Shown in pieces: positions 57,203 to 64,000 of a stretch of 64,000 nt of DNA. The notes under the pieces were generated by a model that saw nothing but the letters and a program-made list of their open reading frames with translations, was not told the DNA's origin and ran no database searches. This DNA is from Thalassospira sp. HF15 (GTDB taxonomy: Bacteria; Pseudomonadota; Alphaproteobacteria; Rhodospirillales; Thalassospiraceae): assembly GCF_011806525.1 (NCBI RefSeq), contig NZ_JAAVKI010000002.1:186001-250000 (forward strand), in the 5' to 3' direction. The translations under genes were made by a program, and so were the position numbers. Within the stretch, counting starts at the first letter, position 1. The number at the start of each line of letters is the position of its first letter.

Positions 57203-57988
57203 ATGTCCCTTTCCCGCCCTGCCAATCGCCCAAAACACATTCTTATTTTTGGCGGGACTGGAGACGCAAACCGCATTGCCGAGGACCTGATGCATGAATT
57301 CGGTCGCGATATTCGCCTGCAACTCTCACTGGCCGGACGGACGAGCGCGCCAAGTCTTCCTGACGGCGTCCCGGTTCGCATCGGTGGTTTTGGCGGCCCG
57401 GAAGGCATCATTGCCCATATCAAAAACGAACAGATTGATCTGGTGATTGACGCCACCCATCCCTATGCCACCGAAATTTCCCATAATATCGCCCAAGCCT
57501 GTCATGCCGTGGCGATGCCCTGCATCCAGTATCACCGGCCAGCCTGGGAACAGACCGAAGATGACAACTGGATCTTGGTAAAATCAATCGAAGAAGCTGC
57601 CAAAATCCTGCCGGAAGTCGGCACGCGCGCATTGATCGCAAGTGGTGCCAAGAACCTGCACGCCTTTGAAGGGCTGGAAAAAACCTGGCTGCTTGTGCGC
57701 ACCGTCGATGCCCCGCGCGATCCGTTCGATCTGGAATATGGGGAATGGCTGTTTGCCCGTGGCCCGTTCAGTGTTGAAAGCGAGACCGAGCTTCTTGAGC
57801 GATATGACATCGATGTAATCGTCAGCAAAAACAGCGGCGGTGATGCGACCTTTGCCAAGATCGAAGCGGCCCGCAACCTTGGCATCCCGGTCATCATCAT
57901 TGAGCGTCCCGGCGGCGAGCCGGTCACTCAGGCACCGTCACGTTCTGAAATCATTGATGCTGTCCGCGAGATCCTCAAAAAAGCCTGA
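57203..57988 (+). CDS. cobK: cobalt-precorrin-6A reductase
   Basis: A 261-residue CobK/CbiJ. HILIFGGTGDANRIAEDL is the nucleotide-binding start, LVIDATHPYATEISHNIAQAC is the family signature, and VIVSKNSGGDATFAKIEAARNLGIPVIIIERP forms the C-terminal lobe. It reduces precorrin-6A or its cobalt form with NADPH. It follows cbiD in one operon. AAGG precedes the ATG at 57203; a TTG six bases earlier is in frame but unneeded. A terminator follows 46 bases later. Confidence 0.94.
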   Translation: MSLSRPANRPKHILIFGGTGDANRIAEDLMHEFGRDIRLQLSLAGRTSAPSLPDGVPVRIGGFGGPEGIIAHIKNEQIDLVIDATHPYATEISHNIAQACHAVAMPCIQYHRPAWEQTEDDNWILVKSIEEAAKILPEVGTRALIASGAKNLHAFEGLEKTWLLVRTVDAPRDPFDLEYGEWLFARGPFSVESETELLERYDIDVIVSKNSGGDATFAKIEAARNLGIPVIIIERPGGEPVTQAPSRSEIIDAVREILKKA

Positions 57989-58033
57989 CCAATCGGTGCA
58001 ATGCGACAAGTACGCTTGCCAATTACGGCCAAT

Positions 58034-58065
58034 AAAAAACCCCGCCAATGATTTGGCGGGGTTTT
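58034..58065. terminator. bidirectional terminator after cobK
   Basis: AAAACCCCGCCAA-TGAT-TTGGCGGGGTTTT is a perfect 13-bp stem with A and T tracts. It serves cobK on the plus strand and the NDUFA9-like gene on the minus strand. Confidence 0.93.
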
Positions 58066-58086
58066 AATTTTGATCATCTGTCCGGC

Positions 58087-59094
58087 TTAGACGAAACGGC
58101 GGAACTCACCGGATTTGCGCGGCGGGCAGAAGCGTTTGAGGTAGGACGGCGCAATAGCCTCGAGGCTGTTGGGTGTAATGCCAAGCTCGGCAAAGCCTTC
58201 TGCACCTTCGGAGACAACATTATCGGTTTTCAGCAGACGCACCTGATCGGGGGTCAGCGGCGGCACCGGCAGGAACTGCAGGAAGAATGCCTTGATCGAC
58301 GCCAGCCAGAACGGAACCGGCATCAGAATCGCCCGCTGACGGGTGATGCGCAGCATGTCCTGCAAAAGCGCCATGAAGGAATACGTTTCCGGTCCACCAA
58401 GTTCATAGGTTTTGCCCGCAGACTTGCCTTCGGTCAGTGCAGTGATAAAGGCATCGGCAACATCACCGACATAAACCGGCTGGAATTTCGGACCGCCTTC
58501 ACCGTGCAGATCAACCTTGCCTTCGCCCAGATCAACTTTCGGCAGACCCGGCGCACCGACCGCCGGCAACACCGGCGAGAAGCGCGCCATGGTGGCAAAC
58601 TTGTTGAGGAAATTGTCATTCGGGCCAAAGATCACCGACGGACGGAAAATCACCGCATCCGGGAAGACTTCGCGCACAGCCTTTTCACCGGCCAGCTTCG
58701 AGGTCGCATAATTGGCCGAGGTGTTTTTATCCACACCAAGAGCTGACATGTGCAGGAAGGTTTTTACACCGGCTGCCTTGGCTTCCTCGGCAATGCGTTT
58801 GGCCGCCTTGACGTGAATGTTGAGGAAATTCTTGCTGCCGCGTTCATAGAGAATGCCAAGCAGGTTAATCACCGCTTCGGAACCCTCGAGTGCACCCTTG
58901 ATGCTGTCTTCATCACGCACATCGCAATGGACCGGCACGACCTGCCCGAGATTGCCCATCGGTTTGAGCTTTTTGACACGCTCAAAGCTTCTGGTCGGAA
59001 CGCGGACAATAAAACCACGCTCAAGCAGACGCTTGACGATATGACGTCCAACAAATCCGGTGCCGCCAAAGACGGTTACGATATGACGATCCAT
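58087..59094 (-). CDS. complex I NDUFA9 subunit family protein (NAD(P)H-binding)
   Basis: A 335-residue atypical SDR. VTVFGGTGFVGRHIVKRL is the Rossmann motif (residues 6-23), and FLHMSALGVDKNTSANYATSKLAGEKAV includes the YxxxK-like segment. FRPSVIFGPNDNFLNKFATMARFSPVLPAVG and FQPVYVGDVADAF complete the NDUFA9-like pattern. Bacterial members are thought to bind NADPH and may serve complex I assembly or quinone metabolism; the reaction is unproven. The start at MDRHIVTVFGG has AAGGAG upstream. Its terminator is shared with cobK. Confidence 0.92.
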   Translation of the reverse strand: MDRHIVTVFGGTGFVGRHIVKRLLERGFIVRVPTRSFERVKKLKPMGNLGQVVPVHCDVRDEDSIKGALEGSEAVINLLGILYERGSKNFLNIHVKAAKRIAEEAKAAGVKTFLHMSALGVDKNTSANYATSKLAGEKAVREVFPDAVIFRPSVIFGPNDNFLNKFATMARFSPVLPAVGAPGLPKVDLGEGKVDLHGEGGPKFQPVYVGDVADAFITALTEGKSAGKTYELGGPETYSFMALLQDMLRITRQRAILMPVPFWLASIKAFFLQFLPVPPLTPDQVRLLKTDNVVSEGAEGFAELGITPNSLEAIAPSYLKRFCPPRKSGEFRRFV

Positions 59095-59301
59095 GCTTGC
59101 TCTCTCCTTGCCGGTCGGGAATATGCGGGCGATGCCCACATCATTTGCCGGTATTCGGTGGCCTTGGGATTCGGAACGCGGGCCGATCCGGGCCGAAACT
59201 GATCCTGCGGACAATCATATGGTGCCCAAACAGACAGCGATATGATTTTCCGCAAGCTCTTGGGTTATATACGACCCGCCATTGTGGTCAAGAATGCGGT
59301 T

Positions 59302-60207
59302 TTATGAAACATTCTCGTCCCTGGCCTGCAATTTGGCCAATATTTCATCATGAAGCGCCATCAAACCGGCCCGATAATCCGGGTAGCGCAGCTTGACACC
59401 CAGTTCCTGTTTGATCCGCGCATTTGAAACGCGTTTGTTGTCTTCATAAAAGCTTGCCGCCATCGGGCTCAGCTTGGCTGTGGCAAAATCCTGTTCGGGT
59501 GGCGGATCAACCCCCAGCAAACCACAGGCATGGGCAATGACATCCTGTGGCGGGGCCGCGTCATCATCACAGACATTATAGGCCGCACCACAATTGGGCT
59601 GTTTGATGGATGCCAGAACCGTCTGGGCGATGTCTTCGACATGAATGCGCGAAAAGACCTGACCGGGTTTGACAATCCGGCGTGCCCGCCCTGACCGCAC
59701 GGTTTCAAGCGCATTACGCCCGGGGCCATAAATCCCCGCAAGACGGAAACTTTGCACACACAGGCCATGACGACGGCCAAGGTCAAACCAAGCCTTTTCG
59801 GCCGCGACACGTCTGCGCCCGCGCTTGCCACTTGGCAAAAGGTCATCGTCCTCGGTGACTTCGGCGCCATCACGATCGCCATACACCCCGGTGGTCGACA
59901 AATAGCCGATCCATGTGCCTTCTGGCAGGGCTGCAAGGTCGCCCCCATGATGATGGATCACCGGATCCCCCATCGCGCCAGGCGGGGCGGATGCGAGTAC
60001 ATGTGTCACGCCCTCAAGCGCGCCCGCAATATCGGCAATCGGTTTATCATCGGCAAAGATGAAGGGTTCGATGCCCTCAGACTTCAGCTGTTTGGCCTTG
60101 TCGGCACTGCGGGTGGTTCCGGCAATTTTCCAGCCCTCTGAAAGCAATTTCCGGGCAACAAGACGGGCAGAAAATCCCAATCCGAAACAGAACAGCTTGT
60201 TGGTCAT
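59302..60207 (-). CDS. SDR family NAD(P)-dependent epimerase/reductase
   Basis: A 301-residue extended SDR-like protein. LFCFGLGFSARLVARKLL is a degenerate Rossmann loop (GxGxxA), WIGYLSTTGVYGDRDGAEV contains the catalytic-site Ser-Thr-x-x-x-Tyr region without an obvious YxxxK, and FRLAGIYGPGRNALETV is typical of YeeZ-like epimerases. It is probably NADP-dependent but may lack classical SDR chemistry. The start at MTNKLFCFG is chosen; the longer frame is unlike the family. It stands alone, 207 bases from the NDUFA9-like gene. Confidence 0.85.
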   Translation of the reverse strand: MTNKLFCFGLGFSARLVARKLLSEGWKIAGTTRSADKAKQLKSEGIEPFIFADDKPIADIAGALEGVTHVLASAPPGAMGDPVIHHHGGDLAALPEGTWIGYLSTTGVYGDRDGAEVTEDDDLLPSGKRGRRRVAAEKAWFDLGRRHGLCVQSFRLAGIYGPGRNALETVRSGRARRIVKPGQVFSRIHVEDIAQTVLASIKQPNCGAAYNVCDDDAAPPQDVIAHACGLLGVDPPPEQDFATAKLSPMAASFYEDNKRVSNARIKQELGVKLRYPDYRAGLMALHDEILAKLQARDENVS

Positions 60208-60444
60208 CAAGGCACCTTTTGTCAGCGCAAATTCGTGTGACGGGCACAGTAACGGCCTTGCCACACACAGACAAAACCTTTTGGCCCAAGCTTTGTTCCC
60301 GGAACACGCGCTTTCGGGAACAACTATCATCATCTTGCCGTTTTCATAGTGTGAGTTTTCAGATATGCGCATTCAACCATGGTGGATCCGGGGTTTGATC
60401 TTTTAAGGTGTCTGCCAGCAATTTTGCCCAAGACGGAGCTTTTC

Positions 60445-61263
60445 ATGTCACGACTTTCCGCGACCTCGTTCATTACGCGCGCCACAGGCTTGCTGTGTTT
60501 GGCGGGGTTGGTTGGCATTTCGGCTGCAACCATGTCTGATGCCCATGCGCAGACCGAAAGCAACGGCGGCATGACGAGCGAAGAAAGCCAGCAATATCGC
60601 GACTGCATCAAACTGGCGCAGCTCAAACCCGAAGACGGTTTTGAAAGTGCCATTGCCTGGCGTGATCTGGGCGGCGGGGAACCGGCCCGCCATTGCGTTG
60701 CCGTGGCCCTCATATCGCTTGGCAAATATGAAGAAGCCGCCACCCGTCTTGATGCACTTGCCAAGGACAGCACAGCCGGCCCCGGCGTGGTCGCCGGGAT
60801 GCTGGCGCAGGCCGGACAGGCCTGGATGATGGCCGAAAACCTGGAATTCGCCTGGCGCGATCAAAGCCGCGCACTGGAACTTGTGCCCAACAACCCTCAG
60901 CTTTGGGTGGATCGCGCGATGGCGCTTGGCCTTGCCGGGCAGTATTGGGAGGCGATTGACGACCTCAATGCCGCACTTGATCTTAAACCCGACTATACCG
61001 AAGCCCTGATTTATCGTGCCTCCGCCTGGCGGCTGCTTGAAAGTTACGATTTGGCAATGACTGATATCCAGCAGGTTCTGGGTCGGGAACCCCAGAATGT
61101 TCAGGCCCTTTTCGAGCGCGGAAAGCTGCACCAGATCGCCGGCGACAAGGATCTTGCACGCAAAGACTGGCTAACTGTCATAGAACTTTCAAATGGAACC
61201 CCTGTTGCCGACGCGGCAAAAGCGAATATAGAGAAGATGGATGTTCGCACCGGATCGGACTGA
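60445..61263 (+). CDS. secreted tetratricopeptide repeat protein
   Basis: A 272-residue protein. Residues 1-36 form a signal peptide ending near SDAHA|QTE. The mature part has about five TPR units: WRDLGGGEPARHCVAVALISLGKYEEAATRLDAL, ALELVPNNPQLWVDRAMALGLAGQYWEAIDDLNAALDLKP, then YRASAWRLLESYDLAMTDIQQVLGREP. It should scaffold a periplasmic complex; partner unknown. The start at MSRLSATSF has GGAG 7 bases upstream. It precedes the PstS-like gene by 106 bases on the same strand. Confidence 0.88.
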   Translation: MSRLSATSFITRATGLLCLAGLVGISAATMSDAHAQTESNGGMTSEESQQYRDCIKLAQLKPEDGFESAIAWRDLGGGEPARHCVAVALISLGKYEEAATRLDALAKDSTAGPGVVAGMLAQAGQAWMMAENLEFAWRDQSRALELVPNNPQLWVDRAMALGLAGQYWEAIDDLNAALDLKPDYTEALIYRASAWRLLESYDLAMTDIQQVLGREPQNVQALFERGKLHQIAGDKDLARKDWLTVIELSNGTPVADAAKANIEKMDVRTGSD

Positions 61264-61369
61264 TGGGGAACCTTCAGTTCAGAAAACAGGTTCGCGGTGA
61301 CCGATTTCCTTGTATATGACCGGTAGAACCATGTACCGGATCATCACCGGAAACGTTTTGGGGGACGAT

Positions 61370-62398
61370 ATGCGTCGCACGCTTGCCTTGGCTACTCTTG
61401 CCGCATCGATGGCACTTCTGGCATCGCCAGCCGCAGAGGCCCGCGATCAGATCAGGATTGTCGGATCTTCGACGATCTTTCCGCTGACCACCAAGGTCGC
61501 AGAGCATTTCGCCAAGACCACCGGCGAACCGGCACCTGTCGTTGAAAGCACCGGATCGGGCGGCGGGTTCAAGCTGTTTTGTGGGGGTATTGGTGAACAG
61601 TTTCCCGACATTGTCGATGCATCCCGCCCGATCACCGGTTCGGAAACCGCGATTTGCGCGGCAAACTCTGTGCGCAATATCAGCGAAATCAAGATCGGCT
61701 ATGACGGCATTGTCTTGCTGGGTTCGCGCGAAGCACCGGGAATGGAATTGACAGCCCGCCAGCTTTATCTGGCCCTTGCGCGTACAATTCCGGTCAAGGG
61801 TGCGAGTGTGCCGAACCCGAATGAAAAATGGTCCGATATTGATCCCAACTTGCCGGATCTTAAAATCCGCGTTTATGGCCCGCCACCGACTTCGGGCACG
61901 CGCGATCTGATGGGCCAGCTGTTGCTTGATAAGGGCTGTGCGACATTTTCCGATATCGCAAGCCTTGAGGCATCCGATCCCGACAGTTTCCGCCTTCTGT
62001 GCCGGACACTGCGCGAAGACGGTGCCTATATCGAAGCCGGTGAGAATGATCGCCTTGTGATCAGCAAGCTTGAAAAAGATCCGACATCTTATGGTGTGAT
62101 GGGCTTTAACAATCTCGAACGGAACCGTGAACGCCTGCAGGGTGTTCCGATCAACGCGATTGCGCCGGATTATGAAACCATCCTTGATGGCAGCTATCCG
62201 GCATCGCGTGCCCTTTATCTTTACGTCAAGGATGACCACCAGCAACTGGTTCAGACCCTTGACGACTTCATCGCGACCTATGTGTCGGAAGCCGTCATTG
62301 GTGAAGACGGTCTTCTGGCCGATAACGGTCTGGTACCGCTGACCGCTGATGAACGTGCTGCGACCATGACCAATGCGGCGAAATTTGCCGGTAATTGA
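61370..62398 (+). CDS. PstS-family substrate-binding protein
   Basis: A 342-residue periplasmic binding protein. The signal peptide is about residues 1-24 (LASMALLASPAAEARD). IRIVGSSTIFPLTTKVAEHF, STGSGGGFKLFCGG and SGTRDLMGQLLLDKGC are the phosphate-binding loop pattern of PstS. No pstCAB transporter genes are adjacent, so it may be an orphan phosphate-binding protein or act in surface phosphate scavenging. The ATG at 61370 with GGGGACG upstream is preferred. It is convergent with a methyltransferase gene whose stop lies inside its terminator. Confidence 0.9.
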   Translation: MRRTLALATLAASMALLASPAAEARDQIRIVGSSTIFPLTTKVAEHFAKTTGEPAPVVESTGSGGGFKLFCGGIGEQFPDIVDASRPITGSETAICAANSVRNISEIKIGYDGIVLLGSREAPGMELTARQLYLALARTIPVKGASVPNPNEKWSDIDPNLPDLKIRVYGPPPTSGTRDLMGQLLLDKGCATFSDIASLEASDPDSFRLLCRTLREDGAYIEAGENDRLVISKLEKDPTSYGVMGFNNLERNRERLQGVPINAIAPDYETILDGSYPASRALYLYVKDDHQQLVQTLDDFIATYVSEAVIGEDGLLADNGLVPLTADERAATMTNAAKFAGN

Positions 62399-62433
62399 TC
62401 AGATAACCGATCGACACAAGCATAGCTGACACG

Positions 62434-62462
62434 AACGGCCGGGCATCAGTCCGGCCGTTTTG
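62434..62462 (+). terminator. terminator of PstS-like gene, overlapping the convergent gene's stop
   Basis: AACGGCCGG-GCATCAGT-CCGGCCGTTTT forms a 9-bp stem with a T tail on the plus strand. The loop contains TCA, the complement of the TGA stop (62446-62448) of the minus-strand methyltransferase gene, so terminator and stop are superposed. Confidence 0.8.
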
Positions 62463-63258
62463 CTATCCAGACCTGATTGCTGGCATATTTCGGCGGATTG
62501 CCCTGAAAATCAGAAAATTCCGATATCGAAACAAAACCGGACAGTTCCAACATCAGGCGCATTTCACTGCGATGGACCCAGCGCAGATGATGCCATGAAT
62601 CCTCGCACCGGATGACATCGTCCTGATCGTTGATTTCCTCAAACCGCCAATGTTCGCTGAACTTCTGGGTCAGCGGATCATTGGTGCGTTCCATCGCGGT
62701 AATACGAAGCCGACTGCCCGGCTGCCCGACGCCCACCGGCATCGGAAAGATCGGCAGTTCGACATGTTCCGGGTCACCTTCGGGCAGGCAATAACGAAGA
62801 TCGGGGTCCATCAGATCAAGGGCAATCGCCCCACCAGGTTTCAGATGGGCAAAGGCCCGTTCAAGGGCACGTTGCTGATCGCCGGCTTCAGTGACTTCCT
62901 GCAGGCCGCGAAACGGAATGATCACCAGATCAAACTGCCGCCCCAGATCAAAGTCACACATATTGCCAAGATGCCATGTCAGATCGGGGTAATTGGTGCG
63001 TGCCTGATCGAGCATAGCGGGTGACAAGTCAAGGCCTTCTACCGCAATCCCAAGTTTGGCAATCGCGGCACTGATCCGGCCCGTCCCACAGCCGAGTTCA
63101 AGCACACCATTTTCATGGGCAAGACTGGTGGCCAGACGGGAATAGAAGGGAATGGGATCTTCAAAAATCCTGCGATCAAGATCAGAGCGAAGATCGTAAC
63201 TGGCCGTATTCAGGCCTCCGGCGGGGTAGAATTCATCTGATATGGATGAATTCTTCAT
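62446..63258 (-). CDS. class I SAM-dependent methyltransferase
   Basis: A 270-residue methyltransferase. VLELGCGTGRISAAIAKLG is motif I (about residues 52-70), VEGLDLSPAMLDQAR motif II, FDLVIIPFRGLQEV motif III, and LKPGGAIALDLMDPD motif IV. It resembles small-molecule methyltransferases acting on lipids or secondary metabolites, but the substrate is unknown. Its ATG overlaps the GST stop by 4 bases, so the two are translated together. Its stop lies in the loop of the convergent gene's terminator. Confidence 0.9.
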   Translation of the reverse strand: MKNSSISDEFYPAGGLNTASYDLRSDLDRRIFEDPIPFYSRLATSLAHENGVLELGCGTGRISAAIAKLGIAVEGLDLSPAMLDQARTNYPDLTWHLGNMCDFDLGRQFDLVIIPFRGLQEVTEAGDQQRALERAFAHLKPGGAIALDLMDPDLRYCLPEGDPEHVELPIFPMPVGVGQPGSRLRITAMERTNDPLTQKFSEHWRFEEINDQDDVIRCEDSWHHLRWVHRSEMRLMLELSGFVSISEFSDFQGNPPKYASNQVWIAKRPD

Positions 63259-63929
63259 TCAAAATCCAGTTCGGCATAGTGGCTGGAGGGTGGGAAACTT
63301 GCCTGCCGATCGGCCAGAACATCGCGCATGGCAGGGCGGCTTTTGATCCGCATGTACCAATCCTTGGCACGCGGATGCTTTGACCAGTTGATATCGCCCA
63401 TATAGTCAATCACCGACACCTGTGCGGCGGCGGCCAGATCAGCCATGGTCAAATGATCGCCTGCCAACCAGTTACGCCGTTCAAACAACCAGCCGATATA
63501 ATCCATGTGATAGGCGCCATTGGTGCGCCCGGCGCGCAGAACCTTGGTATCGGGGGTGCCGGTTGCAAAGAACCTTTTAAGCAGTTTCTCGCCCAACAGA
63601 TGCTCGGTAACTTCGCGATTGAACTTACCATCAAACCACGCGACAAGGCGGCGGATTTCGGCGCGCTGCTTTGGATTGTCGCCAAACAGTTTCGGCTCGT
63701 CCTCGTAAACCTCGTCCAGGTACTCGCAAATGACGGTGGAATCACAAAGTACCGACCCGTCTTCTTCCTTGAGCACAGGGACTTCGCCAGCCGGGTTCAG
63801 CAGCAGGAAATCGTCACGCCGTTCCCAAACCGGTTCGGCCGTGAGTTCGAAATCGAGCTTTTTCTCGGCCAAAACCAGACGGACTTTGCGCGAAAAGGGT
63901 GATAGCCAAAAATGATATAACTGACGCAT
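63255..63929 (-). CDS. glutathione S-transferase family protein
   Basis: A 224-residue GST. The thioredoxin-fold N domain starts MRQLYHFWLSPFSRKVRLVLAEKKL with the conserved Ser and Pro region, NPAGEVPVLKEEDGSVLCDSTVICEYLDEVY is the glutathione-binding loop, and the all-helical C domain follows with LTMADLAAAAQVSVIDYM (N-capping box). Substrate is unknown. The start at 63929 is chosen by family alignment. It is first in a two-gene operon with the overlapping methyltransferase gene. Confidence 0.93.
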   Translation of the reverse strand: MRQLYHFWLSPFSRKVRLVLAEKKLDFELTAEPVWERRDDFLLLNPAGEVPVLKEEDGSVLCDSTVICEYLDEVYEDEPKLFGDNPKQRAEIRRLVAWFDGKFNREVTEHLLGEKLLKRFFATGTPDTKVLRAGRTNGAYHMDYIGWLFERRNWLAGDHLTMADLAAAAQVSVIDYMGDINWSKHPRAKDWYMRIKSRPAMRDVLADRQASFPPSSHYAELDFE

Positions 63930-64000
63930 GTGCGTGAAGATACCCGACCAAGATGAACGTTTTGCAAAGACCCGCCAGGGGTTCACAAACATTCCAGAAA

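Overview
The window looks like chromosome of an alphaproteobacterium, probably a marine Rhodospirillales member close to Thalassospira. The class call rests on gene order (gyrB/recF/dnaN/dnaA/rpsT/enoyl-CoA hydratase/mutM, then ihfB-sppA-rpsA-cmk-aroA-FYDLN zinc-ribbon gene-tRNA-Ala), on an hsp20 gene followed by a DUF1150 gene, and on moderately GC-rich coding sequence. The genus is an inference from general impression, not from a search.

Layout. 1-3.6 kb: a minus-strand operon (argE-type deacylase, FMO-like flavoprotein, Rid-family protein, DUF1028 protein). 3.7-13.7 kb: a visibly AT-richer island with Vsr endonuclease, a divergent cytosine-5 DNA methyltransferase, and a four-gene overlapping operon coding for a GHKL (MORC/MutL-like) ATPase, a Z1-domain helicase-like ATPase, a PD-(D/E)XK (DUF4420) protein and an AIPR-family protein. 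This is a predicted anti-phage / restriction-modification-like system and is the most interesting part of the window. It sits directly behind the gyrB terminator. 13.8-23.2 kb: replication-initiation and housekeeping genes, all on the minus strand. 23.3-34.5 kb: transporters, pyrF, then ihfB, sppA, rpsA, cmk, aroA, a 269-bp palindromic repeat with long terminal inverted repeats, the FYDLN protein, tRNA-Ala(GGC) and ytoQ.

34.5-47.3 kb is an accessory metabolic and regulatory stretch: an aminotransferase with an overlapping TetR regulator, GhrA-type reductase, class II aldolase, a TusA-like mini-protein lacking the catalytic Cys, a methyltransferase resembling the catalytic domain of methionine S-methyltransferase (possible DMSP route), a TPR-methyltransferase, a YeeE/YedE pair, a glutamine amidotransferase, an adenylate cyclase fused to a haem-type membrane anchor and a 2Fe-2S ferredoxin domain, and hsp20-DUF1150 behind a probable heat-shock promoter and ROSE-like RNA thermometer. 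47.4-51.2 kb carries two paralogous soluble dual-PAS chemoreceptors.

51.3-58 kb combines cobalamin genes (cobB, cobA, cbiD, cobK) with a SCO protein and a TauE/SafE-like membrane protein probably serving copper delivery to cytochrome oxidase. 58-64 kb holds an NDUFA9-like protein, an SDR-type epimerase, a secreted TPR protein, a PstS-like binding protein, a methyltransferase and a GST. Many transcription units are closed by clear hairpin terminators, listed individually. No rRNA, CRISPR array, prophage, integrase or complete insertion sequence was found.
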